Source: JAQGMV01 sp050260255
Lineage (GTDB): Bacteria; Pseudomonadota; Gammaproteobacteria; Burkholderiales; SG8-41
Direction of reading: 5' to 3'
Length of the DNA stretch: 22,412 nucleotides
Assembly (NCBI GenBank): GCA_050260255.1
Contig: JBLNBW010000325.1
Location: 1-22,412, forward strand
Below are positions 1-7,253 of this stretch, in pieces. The stretch's first letter is position 1; each line of letters opens with the position of its first letter. Position numbers and translations under genes: made by a program. Under the pieces are notes generated by a model that was not told the DNA's origin, made no database searches, and saw only the letters and a program-made list of their open reading frames with translations.

Positions 1-447
1 GCGATGGCGGCGGAAAAAGTGGAGCGCTACGATGTGCTGGAATCGAATCTGCGCAAGCTGATCGAAATCCGGCCGGACAACGCGCATGCATACAACGCGT
101 TGGGTTACACGCTTGCCGATCGCAACGAACGGCTGCCGGAAGCGCGCAAGCTGATCGAGACCGCGATGAATCTCACGCCCGACGATCCGTTCATCATGGA
201 CAGCATGGGCTGGGTGCTGTATCGCCAGGGACAGCTCAAGGAATCGCTCGACTGGCTGCAGCGTGCCTATATGCTGCGTCCCGACGCCGAAGTCGCCGCC
301 CATCTCGGCGAAGTGCTGTGGGTCGACGGCCAGCAGGAGCGGGCGCGTCAGGTGTGGACCGACGCGCTGAGAGAGCACCCGAAGAACGAGCAGCTCCAGT
401 CCACGATCAAGCGGTATGCACCGCTAATGGTGCCTGCCGCCCGATGA
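1..447 (+). CDS. TPR-repeat protein, C-terminal part (5' end outside window)
   Basis: The reading frame is open from the first base, so this is the 3' end of a longer gene; the ATG at position 4 is probably internal. The visible 148 residues are made of tetratricopeptide-type helical pairs: an A-Y-N-A-L-G-Y-T-L-A-D segment, then a D-S-M-G-W-V-L-Y-R-Q-G segment, then A-E-V-A-A-H-L-G-E-V-L-W. These match the TPR consensus of small residues and tyrosine/leucine at fixed spacing. TPR proteins are protein-interaction scaffolds. In Betaproteobacteria a large TPR protein commonly lies directly upstream of lolB, as here. Its stop codon overlaps the lolB start (ATGA), so the two are probably co-translated. 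Its specific function cannot be told from this fragment. Confidence 0.85.
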   Translation, partial: AMAAEKVERYDVLESNLRKLIEIRPDNAHAYNALGYTLADRNERLPEARKLIETAMNLTPDDPFIMDSMGWVLYRQGQLKESLDWLQRAYMLRPDAEVAAHLGEVLWVDGQQERARQVWTDALREHPKNEQLQSTIKRYAPLMVPAAR

Positions 448-1010
448 TGCGGCTGCGCCCGCTGCTCGCCGTCGTAGCGCTGCTCGCGCTCGCCGCGTGT
501 GCGGCTTACGGGCCGCGCGCAAACGTTCCCGACTTCGACCTGCTCGGGCGCGTGTTCGTCGGTTACGAGGGACCGTCGTTCTCGTCCAATCTGCGCTGGA
601 GCCACGCCGGCAGCGAAGACCAGATCTGGCTCATGACGCCGCTCGGTCAGACGCTCGCGTACATCGAGGACCGTGCGACGGGTGCATCGCTCACGTCGGC
701 CGACCAGCAGCAGTACCACGCGGGCAGCGTCGAGAGTCTCACGAAGCGCGCCCTCGGGTGGGCCTTGCCGCTTGCCGAGCTGCGTTACTGGGTGCGCGGC
801 GAGGAGGTGCCCGGTGTGCCGTCGGAGGGCGTGCAGCGCTCGGCGGATGGGCGTCTGCTCGAGCTCACGCAGGCCGGCTGGAAGATCACGTTCACCCCAC
901 CTCCGCCGCATATTCCGAGCCGCCTGCCGCAGCGTTTGCAGCTCACCAACGGCAGCCAGCAGATCCGTCTGGTCATCGACGAATGGCGCGAGCTCGCGAA
1001 AGCGCCGTGA
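444..1010 (+). CDS. lolB: Outer-membrane lipoprotein LolB
   Basis: LolB is the outer-membrane receptor that takes lipoproteins from the periplasmic carrier LolA and inserts them into the outer membrane. The 188-residue product starts with a short basic stretch and a hydrophobic segment ending in the lipobox L-A-A-C, with Cys19 the lipidation site, so it is itself a lipoprotein. The mature part shows LolB-like segments: the D-F-D-L-L-G-R-V-F-V opening, the S-N-L-R-W strand, and a C-terminal L-P-Q-R-L-Q-L-T-N segment. Length fits the family (about 190-210). The start at 444 overlaps the upstream stop; the next ATG at 447 is equally possible. The position immediately before ispE is the usual one in Beta- and Gammaproteobacteria. 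Confidence 0.9.
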   Translation: MMRLRPLLAVVALLALAACAAYGPRANVPDFDLLGRVFVGYEGPSFSSNLRWSHAGSEDQIWLMTPLGQTLAYIEDRATGASLTSADQQQYHAGSVESLTKRALGWALPLAELRYWVRGEEVPGVPSEGVQRSADGRLLELTQAGWKITFTPPPPHIPSRLPQRLQLTNGSQQIRLVIDEWRELAKAP

Positions 1011-1032
1011 TGCTTGTGCGCGAAACAACAGC

Positions 1033-1875
1033 GTGATCGGCACCGTCCACAGCTATCCGGCGCCCGCGAAGCTCAATCTCCTGCTGCGTGTGGTCGGGCG
1101 CCGCGCCGACGGCTATCACCTGCTGCAGACGGTGTTTCGCTTCATCGACTACGGCGACACGGTTCAGATCGCCGTGCGCGAAGACGGCATGATCCGCCGC
1201 ACGCGCGACATGGACGACGTGCCGGCCGACGCCGATCTGGCAATACGCGCGGCGCGCGCGCTCCAGCAGGCGACCGGATGCAAGCTCGGTGCGGAGATCG
1301 CTGTCGACAAGCGCATTCCCATGGGCGGGGGCTTGGGCGGCGGCAGCTCCAATGCGGCAACCGTGCTGCTGGCGCTGAACCATCTATGGAAGACGGGGCT
1401 CTCCCGCGAAGCGCTGTCGCGGTTGGGGCTCACTCTAGGGGCCGACGTGCCCGTGTTCGTCTTCGGTCACAGCGCCTTTGCAGAAGGCGTGGGGGAGCGG
1501 CTCACCGCCGTGGATCTGCCTCCCGCGTGGTATGTCGTGCTGACGCCGCGGCTGGCGGTGCCGACCGCCCGCGTTTTTGCGCATCCGGATTTGAAACGGG
1601 ACTCGGAACCAATTAGAATACAACGCTTTTCCGCAGGGCCGGCGGGCAATGACTTGCAGTCCGTCGTGTGCCGGGAATACCCGGAAGTCGCGCGGCATAT
1701 CGCCTGGCTGGAACAGCAGGCGCCGGCCATGATGACCGGTTCAGGGGCTAGCGTTTTTGCCGCTTTCGGCAGCGAGCGCGAAGCCCGGACAGTGCTGGAA
1801 CGGCTGCCTGCGGACATGAACGGATTTGCGGCTGCAGGGCTGGACCGCCATCCGTTGCAACACCTCGCAGACTAG
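1033..1875 (+). CDS. ispE: 4-diphosphocytidyl-2-C-methyl-D-erythritol kinase IspE
   Basis: IspE is a GHMP-family kinase that phosphorylates the 2-hydroxyl of CDP-methylerythritol, the fourth step of the MEP isoprenoid pathway in the cytoplasm. The 280-residue product has the N-terminal P-A-P-A-K-L-N-L substrate segment with its Lys/Asn, the R-A-D-G-Y-H-L-L-Q-T-V motif, the glycine-rich ATP loop P-M-G-G-G-L-G-G-G-S-S-N-A-A-T near residues 96-110, the L-G-A-D-V-P-V-F catalytic Asp segment, and a C-terminal M-T-G-S-G-A-S-V-F-A loop. The frame is open further upstream, but homology begins at about the GTG at 1033 and no in-frame ATG is available, so GTG is chosen. There is no convincing Shine-Dalgarno; the lolB stop lies 22 bases upstream, so coupling is plausible. 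Confidence 0.93.
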   Translation: MIGTVHSYPAPAKLNLLLRVVGRRADGYHLLQTVFRFIDYGDTVQIAVREDGMIRRTRDMDDVPADADLAIRAARALQQATGCKLGAEIAVDKRIPMGGGLGGGSSNAATVLLALNHLWKTGLSREALSRLGLTLGADVPVFVFGHSAFAEGVGERLTAVDLPPAWYVVLTPRLAVPTARVFAHPDLKRDSEPIRIQRFSAGPAGNDLQSVVCREYPEVARHIAWLEQQAPAMMTGSGASVFAAFGSEREARTVLERLPADMNGFAAAGLDRHPLQHLAD

Positions 1876-1930
1876 CAGGACGGTTTGCGGGGCGGCGGAC
1901 GCGGTTCTGCCGTCCGTGTTGATACGCTCT

Positions 1931-2005
1931 TGGGGAGTCGCCAAGTGGTAAGGCACCGGATTTTGATTCCGGCATTCGTAGGTTCGATCCCTACCTCCCC
2001 AGCCA
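1931..2005 (+). tRNA. tRNA-Gln (anticodon TTG)
   Basis: The full cloverleaf can be folded by hand. The acceptor stem TGGGGAG (1931-1937) pairs with CTCCCCA (1995-2001), followed by discriminator G and an encoded CCA (2003-2005). The anticodon stem CCGGA/TCCGG encloses loop TTTTGAT with anticodon TTG at 1963-1965. The T-arm has GGTTCGATCC, and the D-loop has the GGTAAGGC pattern. The gene sits between ispE and prs, the usual betaproteobacterial site. With only about 55 bases on each side, it is probably excised from a longer transcript. Confidence 0.98.
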
Positions 2006-2048
2006 ACTTTCATGATCGAGGCGGCCACGAGCCGCCTCGTGCATTCCC

Positions 2049-2055
2049 GGGGAGG
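2049..2055 (+). promoter_or_regulatory. Shine-Dalgarno site that supports the prs GTG start
   Basis: GGGGAGG lies four bases upstream of GTG 2060. An in-frame ATG at 2012 lies only six bases after the mature tRNA end and would add 16 residues that the family lacks, so this site favours 2060. Confidence 0.6.
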
Positions 2056-2059
2056 CCTC

Positions 2060-3010
2060 GTGGCGCTCGATAGGTTGATGGTGTTCGCCGGCAACGCGAA
2101 CCCCAAGCTCGCCAGTGACGTGGTGAGCCACCTGCGCATCCCGTTGGGCCGGGCGAAAGTCGGGCGCTTCAGCGACGGCGAGATCATGGTGGAGATTCTG
2201 GAGAACGTCCGCGGCAAGGACGTCTTCGTGCTTCAGTCGATCTGCGCACCGACCAACGACAACCTCATGGAACTGCTCGTGATGGTGGATGCGCTGAAGC
2301 GCGCGTCGGCGGGGCGCGTGACGGCTGCGATTCCGTACATGGGATACGCGCGCCAGGATCGCCGTCCGAGCTCGGCGCGCGTGCCGATCTCCGCGAAAGT
2401 CGTCGCCAACATGATGACGAGCGCGGGCGTAGATCGCGTGCTGACCATGGATCTGCACTCGGAGCAGATCCAGGGGTTCTTCGACATCCCGGTGGACAAC
2501 ATCTATTCCGGGCCCATCATGCTGGGCGACGTCTGGAAGCACGGCCATCAGAACCTCGTGGTGGTGTCGCCGGACGTCGGGGGCGTGGTTCGCGCAAGAG
2601 CGCTGGCGAAGCGCCTCGAAGCCGATCTCGCCATCATCGACAAACGCCGTCCGCGTCCCAACGTCGCGACGGTGATGAATATCATCGGGGAGGTCGACGG
2701 ACGCACCTGCGTCATCGTCGACGACCTGGTCGATACGGCGAACACGCTGTGCGAAGCGGCCGCCGCCTTGAAGCGGCATGGCGCGCTCAAAGTGTATGCG
2801 TACTGCACTCACCCGGTGCTGTCGGGTCCTGCAGTGGAGCGCATCTCGAATTCGGCGATCGACGAAATCGTGGTGACCGACACGATACCGCTGCGCGAAG
2901 AGGCGCAGCAGTGCGGCAAGATCCGCGTGCTGACCGTCGCGAGCCTGCTCGCGGAGACCATGCGTCGCATCAACGCCGAGGATTCGGTGAGCTCGCTGTT
3001 CGTCGAGTAA
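2060..3010 (+). CDS. prs: Ribose-phosphate pyrophosphokinase (PRPP synthase)
   Basis: Prs makes 5-phosphoribosyl-1-pyrophosphate from ribose 5-phosphate and ATP, feeding purine, pyrimidine, NAD, histidine and tryptophan synthesis. The 316-residue product matches the class I enzyme length. It shows M-V-F-A-G-N-A-N-P-K-L-A at the N-terminus, V-G-R-F-S-D-G-E, the C-A-P-T-N-D-N-L-M-E-L allosteric-interface segment, the G-Y-A-R-Q-D-R-R ATP-binding flexible loop, D-L-H-S-E-Q-I-Q-G-F-F, the K-R-R-P-R catalytic lysine/arginine stretch, and the PRPP-binding V-I-V-D-D-L-V-D-T-A-N-T-L. A GTG start is chosen because of the Shine-Dalgarno and family length. It follows tRNA-Gln and precedes rplY, a conserved order. 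Confidence 0.95.
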   Translation: MALDRLMVFAGNANPKLASDVVSHLRIPLGRAKVGRFSDGEIMVEILENVRGKDVFVLQSICAPTNDNLMELLVMVDALKRASAGRVTAAIPYMGYARQDRRPSSARVPISAKVVANMMTSAGVDRVLTMDLHSEQIQGFFDIPVDNIYSGPIMLGDVWKHGHQNLVVVSPDVGGVVRARALAKRLEADLAIIDKRRPRPNVATVMNIIGEVDGRTCVIVDDLVDTANTLCEAAAALKRHGALKVYAYCTHPVLSGPAVERISNSAIDEIVVTDTIPLREEAQQCGKIRVLTVASLLAETMRRINAEDSVSSLFVE

Positions 3011-3032
3011 CACCTCGCAATGCCGAACGATG

Positions 3033-3081
3033 AGCGCCTGAAGGAAAGACAGAGGCGCTGATCATTCCGCATTTCGCGGAA
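3033..3081 (+). promoter_or_regulatory. Two small hairpins in the prs-rplY gap
   Basis: AGCGCCT (3033-3039) pairs with AGGCGCT (3053-3059), a perfect 7-bp stem with a 13-base loop. TTCCGC (3065-3070) pairs with GCGGAA (3076-3081), a 6-bp stem with a 5-base loop. Neither is followed by a T-run, so they are not obvious terminators. They lie in what would be the rplY leader and might stabilise or regulate that message; this is inference only. Confidence 0.35.
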
Positions 3082-3127
3082 GGCGGGACGGTCTGGTCGC
3101 GGACGTTCCGATTTACAGGAGATAGAG

Positions 3128-3823
3128 ATGAAAATCGAAGTTGTTGCTTTCCCGCGCGAGAAGCAGGGAACGGGTGCGAGCCGCCGCCTGCGCAATAGCG
3201 GGCGGGTGCCGGGCGTGATCTATGGCGCCGACAAGCCGGCACAGACGATCGAAGTGGATCAGAACGCGCTGCTGCGCCATCTCAAAATGGAAGCGTTCCA
3301 CTCTTCCATTCTGGACATGACGGTGAACGGCACGAAAGAGCGCGTGCTGCTGCGCGACTTCCAGATGCATCCGTGGAAGCCCCTGGCGCTGCACGTCGAC
3401 TTTCAGCGCATCGATCCGAACAAGAAGATCCACATGCGCGTGCCGCTGCATTTCATGAACCAGGAGACGGCGCCCGGCGTGAAGTTGGGCGGCGGCGTCA
3501 TCCAGCACGTCATGAACGACATCGAGGTGCATTGCCTTCCCGACGCGCTGCCCGAGTTCATCGAGGTGGACTTGGGTTCGCTCGAGCTGGGACAGTCGGT
3601 CCATGCCGACGACCTCAAGCTGCCGGCCGGCGTCGAGATTCCCATGAAAGTGCGACAGGACAATCCTGCCATCGTCATCCTGCAGGTGCCGCGCGAGCAG
3701 GCCACCGAAGAGCCCGGAGCGCCGGTGACCGAGATCACGGGGCAGGCGCCGGAAGCTGCGGCGACCGCAGCTTCGCCCTCCGGCGGCGACAAGAAGGAAG
3801 AGAAGAAGGAAGGCGGCAAGTAA
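3128..3823 (+). CDS. rplY: 50S ribosomal protein L25, Ctc-type
   Basis: L25 binds 5S rRNA in the central protuberance of the large ribosomal subunit; the long two-domain form is also called general stress protein Ctc. The 231-residue product has the N-terminal 5S-binding domain (about residues 1-95) with R-R-L-R-N-S-G-R-V-P-G-V-I-Y-G and D-F-Q-M-H-P-W-K-P. The C-terminal beta domain follows (about 96-195), with G-V-K-L-G-G-G-V-I-Q and L-P-E-F-I-E-V-D. The last 35 residues are an Ala/Pro/Glu-rich and then Lys/Glu/Gly-rich tail that is probably disordered and makes it longer than many homologues. AGGAGAT at 3117-3123 is a good ribosome-binding site. It is closed by the intrinsic terminator just downstream. 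Confidence 0.95.
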   Translation: MKIEVVAFPREKQGTGASRRLRNSGRVPGVIYGADKPAQTIEVDQNALLRHLKMEAFHSSILDMTVNGTKERVLLRDFQMHPWKPLALHVDFQRIDPNKKIHMRVPLHFMNQETAPGVKLGGGVIQHVMNDIEVHCLPDALPEFIEVDLGSLELGQSVHADDLKLPAGVEIPMKVRQDNPAIVILQVPREQATEEPGAPVTEITGQAPEAAATAASPSGGDKKEEKKEGGK

Positions 3824-3854
3824 GCGAGACTGCGCGGCGCACTTGTCGCACACG

Positions 3855-3887
3855 AGCCCGCCGCGGTCACTGCGGCGGGCTTTTTAT
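3855..3887 (+). terminator. Rho-independent terminator after rplY
   Basis: A perfect 10-bp GC-rich stem, AGCCCGCCGC (3855-3864) with GCGGCGGGCT (3872-3881), has a 7-base loop and runs into TTTTTATT. It lies 32 bases after the rplY stop. It is the only textbook intrinsic terminator I see in the window and separates prs-rplY from pth-ychF. Confidence 0.9.
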
Positions 3888-3928
3888 TGCAGCACAGGCA
3901 GCATAGCGTGACGTCGCATAAGCGAAGC

Positions 3929-4510
3929 ATGATGAAACTCATCGTCGGCCTGGGCAATCCCGGGCGCAAATACGAAACGACGCGGCACAACGCCGGCTTC
4001 TGGTGGGTCGCGGAGCTCGCCGCGCGCAATCGCGTGTCGCTCACGCCGGCGCCGCGCTATCACGGCCGCGCCGGCAAGCTCACCGCGCCGCACGAGATCT
4101 GGCTGCTGCTGCCGGAAACGTACATGAACGAAAGCGGGCGCGCGGTTGCCGCGCTCGCCAACTTTTACAAGATCGCGCCGCAGGACATGCTGGTGGTGCA
4201 TGACGAGCTCGATCTGCCGGCGGGCACGGCGCGGCTCAAGAAAGGCGGAGGCACCGGCGGACACAACGGGTTGAACGACATCGGCGCGCGCCTCGGCACC
4301 AAGGATTTCTGGCGGCTGCGTCTCGGCATCGGCCATCCGCGCGACAGCGCGACGCCGCAACAAGACGTCGCCGAGTACGTGCTTCATCCCCCGGGCGCGG
4401 AGGACCGCGCCGCGATAGAAGGCGCCATGTCGCGCAGCCTGGACGTATGGCCGCTCATCGCCGAAGGCAAGCTCGAAGCGGCGATGCTGAAGCTGCACAC
4501 TAACGTGTGA
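3929..4510 (+). CDS. pth: Peptidyl-tRNA hydrolase
   Basis: Pth cleaves peptidyl-tRNAs released prematurely from ribosomes and so recycles tRNA. The 193-residue product has the family signature K-L-I-V-G-L-G-N-P-G followed by T-R-H-N-A-G-F. Catalytic and substrate residues expected from the E. coli enzyme are present: Asn10, His20, Asn67 (T-Y-M-N-E-S-G), Asp92 (H-D-E-L-D-L-P) and Asn113 (G-G-H-N-G-L). The frame is open further upstream, from an ATG at 3887 inside the rplY terminator, but homology starts at the M-M-K-L-I pair at 3929/3932. The pth-ychF pair is a widely conserved neighbourhood. Confidence 0.95.
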   Translation: MMKLIVGLGNPGRKYETTRHNAGFWWVAELAARNRVSLTPAPRYHGRAGKLTAPHEIWLLLPETYMNESGRAVAALANFYKIAPQDMLVVHDELDLPAGTARLKKGGGTGGHNGLNDIGARLGTKDFWRLRLGIGHPRDSATPQQDVAEYVLHPPGAEDRAAIEGAMSRSLDVWPLIAEGKLEAAMLKLHTNV

Positions 4511-4513
4511 GCA

Positions 4514-4596
4514 AGGAGTGAGGCGTTAGGATTGAGGAGAAAAACCGCTTTCTCATTCCGCGCTTCACCCCTGACTCCTGATTCCTAACTCCTCAC
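4514..4596. repeat. Intergenic heptad-repeat hairpin, copy A (pth-ychF)
   Basis: The left arm is four tandem 7-base units, AGGAGTG, AGGCGTT, AGGATTG and AGGAGAA (4514-4541). The right arm (4566-4593, then CAC) read on the other strand is AGGAGTT, AGGAATC, AGGAGTC and AGGGGTG. The arms agree at 19 of 28 positions in register and are separated by 24 bases. The structure starts three bases after the pth stop and ends 12 bases before the ychF ATG. It has the same design as the elements at 14571-14677 and 21646-21702. Function unknown. Confidence 0.8.
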
Positions 4597-4608
4597 GGTT
4601 TCAAAAAC

Positions 4609-5703
4609 ATGTCCCTCAAATGCGGCATCGTCGGTCTCCCCAACGTCGGCAAGTCGACGCTCTTCAATGCGCTCACGAAAGCCGGCATTGCGGCCGAGAA
4701 CTATCCCTTCTGCACGATCGAGCCGAACGTCGGCATCGTCGAAGTCCCCGATCCGCGGCTCGCCCAGCTCGCGCAGCTCGCAAAACCGGAGAAAGTGATA
4801 CCGGCGGTCGTCGAATTCGTCGACATCGCCGGGCTGGTGGCGGGCGCATCGAAAGGCGAAGGGCTGGGCAACCAGTTCCTCGCAAACATACGCGAGACGG
4901 ACGCGATCGCGCATGTGGTGCGCTGCTTCGAGGACGAGAACGTCGTCCACGTGGCCGGCAAGATCGATCCGGTGGCCGACATCGAGACCATCAACACCGA
5001 GCTCGCGCTTGCGGATCTCGCGACGGTGGAAAAGCAGATGGCGCGTTACGCCAAAGTCGCGCGGGCGGGCGGCGACAAGGAGGCGCAGCGCCTCGTCGCG
5101 GTTCTCGAAAAATGCCTTACTGCACTCAACGCGGCGCGCCCGGTGCGGGCGCTCGACCTCTATGACGAAGAGCTCGCGATCTTGAAGCCGCTGTGCCTCA
5201 TCACCGCCAAGCCCGCGATGTATGTCGCGAACGTGCGCGAGAACGGCTTCGAGAACAACCCGTATCTGGAGGCCGTGAAAAAGCATGCCGCGAGCGAGAA
5301 TGCGCCTGTCGTGGCTGTGTGCGCGGCGATCGAAGCCGAAATCGCGGACATGGACGACGAGGATAAAGCGGTGTTTCTCGCCGACATGGGGATGAGCGAG
5401 CCTGGCCTGGATCGCGTGATCCATGCCGGCTACCAGTTGCTCGGCCTGCAGACCTACTTTACGGCCGGACCGAAGGAAGTGCGGGCGTGGACGGTGCGCC
5501 GCGGTGCGACGGCGCCTCAGGCCGCGGGCGTTATACACACCGATTTCGAGAAAGGCTTCATCCGCGCCGAAACGATCGCCTATTCGGATTACATCGCATG
5601 CAAAGGCGAGCAGGGCGCAAAGGAAGCCGGCAAGATGCGGCTCGAAGGCAAGGACTACATCGTGCAGGACGGCGACGTCATGCATTTCCGCTTCAACGTC
5701 TGA
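4609..5703 (+). CDS. ychF: Redox-regulated ATPase YchF (Obg-related)
   Basis: YchF (OLA1 in eukaryotes) is a TRAFAC-class P-loop protein that hydrolyses ATP rather than GTP and associates with ribosomes, with links to oxidative stress responses. The 364-residue product has the P-loop G-L-P-N-V-G-K-S (9-16), the switch region P-F-C-T-I-E-P-N-V-G, the G3 motif D-I-A-G-L-V-A-G-A-S-K-G-E-G-L-G-N, a coiled-coil insertion in the middle, and the C-terminal TGS-type domain ending D-Y-I-V-Q-D-G-D-V-M-H-F-R-F-N-V. Length is normal for the family. There is no recognisable Shine-Dalgarno before the ATG because the heptad hairpin occupies nearly all of the gap. It converges on the aldehyde dehydrogenase with 13 bases between stop codons and no visible terminator. 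Confidence 0.96.
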   Translation: MSLKCGIVGLPNVGKSTLFNALTKAGIAAENYPFCTIEPNVGIVEVPDPRLAQLAQLAKPEKVIPAVVEFVDIAGLVAGASKGEGLGNQFLANIRETDAIAHVVRCFEDENVVHVAGKIDPVADIETINTELALADLATVEKQMARYAKVARAGGDKEAQRLVAVLEKCLTALNAARPVRALDLYDEELAILKPLCLITAKPAMYVANVRENGFENNPYLEAVKKHAASENAPVVAVCAAIEAEIADMDDEDKAVFLADMGMSEPGLDRVIHAGYQLLGLQTYFTAGPKEVRAWTVRRGATAPQAAGVIHTDFEKGFIRAETIAYSDYIACKGEQGAKEAGKMRLEGKDYIVQDGDVMHFRFNV

Positions 5704-5716
5704 GGCGCGCGTTCGC

Positions 5717-7222
5717 TCAGCCGAACCGAATGCCTTGCGCGAGCGGCAGATCGGTGCCCCAGTTGATGGTGTTGGTCTGCCGCCGCATGTAGGCTTTCCA
5801 CGCGTCCGAGCCCGCTTCACGCCCCCCGCCCGTCTCTTTTTCTCCGCCGAACGCGCCGCCGATCTCCGCGCCCGAGGTGCCGACGTTGACGTTGGCGAGG
5901 CCGCAGTCGCTTCCCGCTGCCGACAAATACAACTCGGCACGGCGCAGATCCCGCGTGAACAGCGCCGAGGACAATCCCTGCGGCGCCGCGTTGTTGAGTG
6001 AGAGCGCATCCTCGAATCGGCTGTAGCGCAAGACATGGAGAATCGGTGCAAACGTTTCGCGCTGTACGACGTCCCAGCGGTTTTCCGCTTCGACGATCGT
6101 GGGCTGCACGAAATACCCGGGCCCCGGAAGCGTCTCGCCGCCGTACACGATGCGCGCGCCGAGCGTCTTGAGTTCTGCGATGGTGGTGAGGAAACGCTCG
6201 CGCGCCGCCTCGTCGATCAGCGGACCCATCAATGTGGCGGGATCGAGCGGGTCGCCGATGCGGATCTGCCGATAAGCCTGTGCGAGCCGCGCCTCGAGCT
6301 CATCGATATGCGACTTGTGCACGATGAGTCGCCGGGTGCTGGTGCAGCGTTGGCCGGCGGTGCCCACCGCACCGAACACGATAGCGCGCAGCGCGAGATC
6401 GAGGTCCGCGGTCTCGTCCACGATCACTGCATTATTGCCCGAGCATTCGAGCAGGCAGCGTCCCATGCGTTGCGCCACGCTGTACGCGACGCGGCGACCC
6501 ACGGCGCTCGATCCGGTGAAGGACAGCAGCGCCGTGCGCGGGTCGGCAACGAAGCGCTCCGCCGCCGCTGGATCGTCGGTGATGAACAATGAGAACACGC
6601 CGGCATGCTGCGTTTCCTCGAGCACGCGATCGATGATGTGCTGGATCGCGATGGCGGTGAGCGGCGCTTTCGGCGAAGGCTTCCACACCACCGTGTCTCC
6701 GGCCACCGCGGCGATGAATGCGTTCCAGGCCCACACTGCCGCCGGGAAATTGAACGCTGTGATGACGCCGACCACGCCTAGCGGGTGCCACTGCTCGTAC
6801 AAGCGGTGGTGAGGCCGTTCCGAGGGCATGGTGTTGCCGTACAGCATGCGCGAAAGACCAACTGCGAAATCGGCGATGTCGCACATCTCCTGGACTTCGC
6901 CGTCGCCTTCCTGCTTGATCTTGCCGGTTTCCAATGCGATGAGGCTGCCCAGCGCATCCTTGTGGCGGCGCAGTTCCAGTCCGATGCGCCGCACGAGCTC
7001 GCCCCGCTGCGGCGCCGGCACGAGACGCCATCGGGCAAAGCTCGCGACCGCCTGCGACATGACTTGTTCGTAGGCCGCGTCCGTGCATGCTTCGACCGCG
7101 GCGATCGGCTCGCCGCGTGCAGGATTGATGGAGTCGAACGACCGCTCGCCGGCAATACACTGGCTGCCGCCGCACGCGGCGGGACACGTCGTGCTGATGC
7201 CGAGCGCGTTGAGGAAATCCAT
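5717..7222 (-). CDS. ALDH7-like aldehyde dehydrogenase, possible glutamate semialdehyde dehydrogenase
   Basis: The 501-residue product is a full-length NAD(P)-dependent aldehyde dehydrogenase. It shows T-A-F-N-F-P with Asn158, the cofactor segment W-K-P-S-P-K-A (180-186), F-T-G-S-S-A-V-G, a general-base Glu259 and the catalytic Cys293 in G-T-A-G-Q-R-C-T-S. The C-terminal G-G-E-K-E-T-G-G-G-R-E-A-G-S-D and R-Q-T-N-T-I-N segments are typical of ALDH7 (aminoadipate semialdehyde dehydrogenase, Pcd/AmaB). The segment after Glu259 is C-S-G-N-N rather than the common L-G-G-N-N. Its gene begins 31 bases after the arginase-aminotransferase fusion, with a strong ribosome-binding site. From that context I infer that it oxidises glutamate 5-semialdehyde to glutamate; the family name alone would suggest aminoadipate semialdehyde in lysine breakdown. 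Substrate is unproven. Confidence 0.85.
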   Translation of the reverse strand: MDFLNALGISTTCPAACGGSQCIAGERSFDSINPARGEPIAAVEACTDAAYEQVMSQAVASFARWRLVPAPQRGELVRRIGLELRRHKDALGSLIALETGKIKQEGDGEVQEMCDIADFAVGLSRMLYGNTMPSERPHHRLYEQWHPLGVVGVITAFNFPAAVWAWNAFIAAVAGDTVVWKPSPKAPLTAIAIQHIIDRVLEETQHAGVFSLFITDDPAAAERFVADPRTALLSFTGSSAVGRRVAYSVAQRMGRCLLECSGNNAVIVDETADLDLALRAIVFGAVGTAGQRCTSTRRLIVHKSHIDELEARLAQAYRQIRIGDPLDPATLMGPLIDEAARERFLTTIAELKTLGARIVYGGETLPGPGYFVQPTIVEAENRWDVVQRETFAPILHVLRYSRFEDALSLNNAAPQGLSSALFTRDLRRAELYLSAAGSDCGLANVNVGTSGAEIGGAFGGEKETGGGREAGSDAWKAYMRRQTNTINWGTDLPLAQGIRFG

Positions 7223-7226
7223 CGGG

Positions 7227-7236
7227 CCTACCTCCC
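7227..7236 (-). promoter_or_regulatory. Strong Shine-Dalgarno for the aldehyde dehydrogenase
   Basis: Read on the minus strand the site is GGGAGGTAGG, with the GGAGG core eight bases from the ATG at 7222. It lies in the 31-base gap after the upstream fusion gene. This fixes the start and suggests efficient translation from a shared message. Confidence 0.75.
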
Positions 7237-7253
7237 GACTGTCACGAAAGCGT

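Noticed and set aside
1878..1916. Inverted repeats (CGGACG/CGTCCG and alternatives) between ispE and tRNA-Gln as a terminator
   Set aside because: Stems of six bases with competing pairings and no T-run.
1885..2073. Short plus-strand ORF spanning tRNA-Gln
   Set aside because: It covers a clear tRNA and has no resemblance to any protein.
1991..3013. Long minus-strand ORF opposite prs
   Set aside because: Fully antisense to a certain prs gene, His/Arg/Asp-rich product typical of shadow frames.
4585..6051. 488-codon minus-strand ORF opposite ychF
   Set aside because: It mirrors ychF and runs into the end of the aldehyde dehydrogenase in another frame; no domain recognisable.
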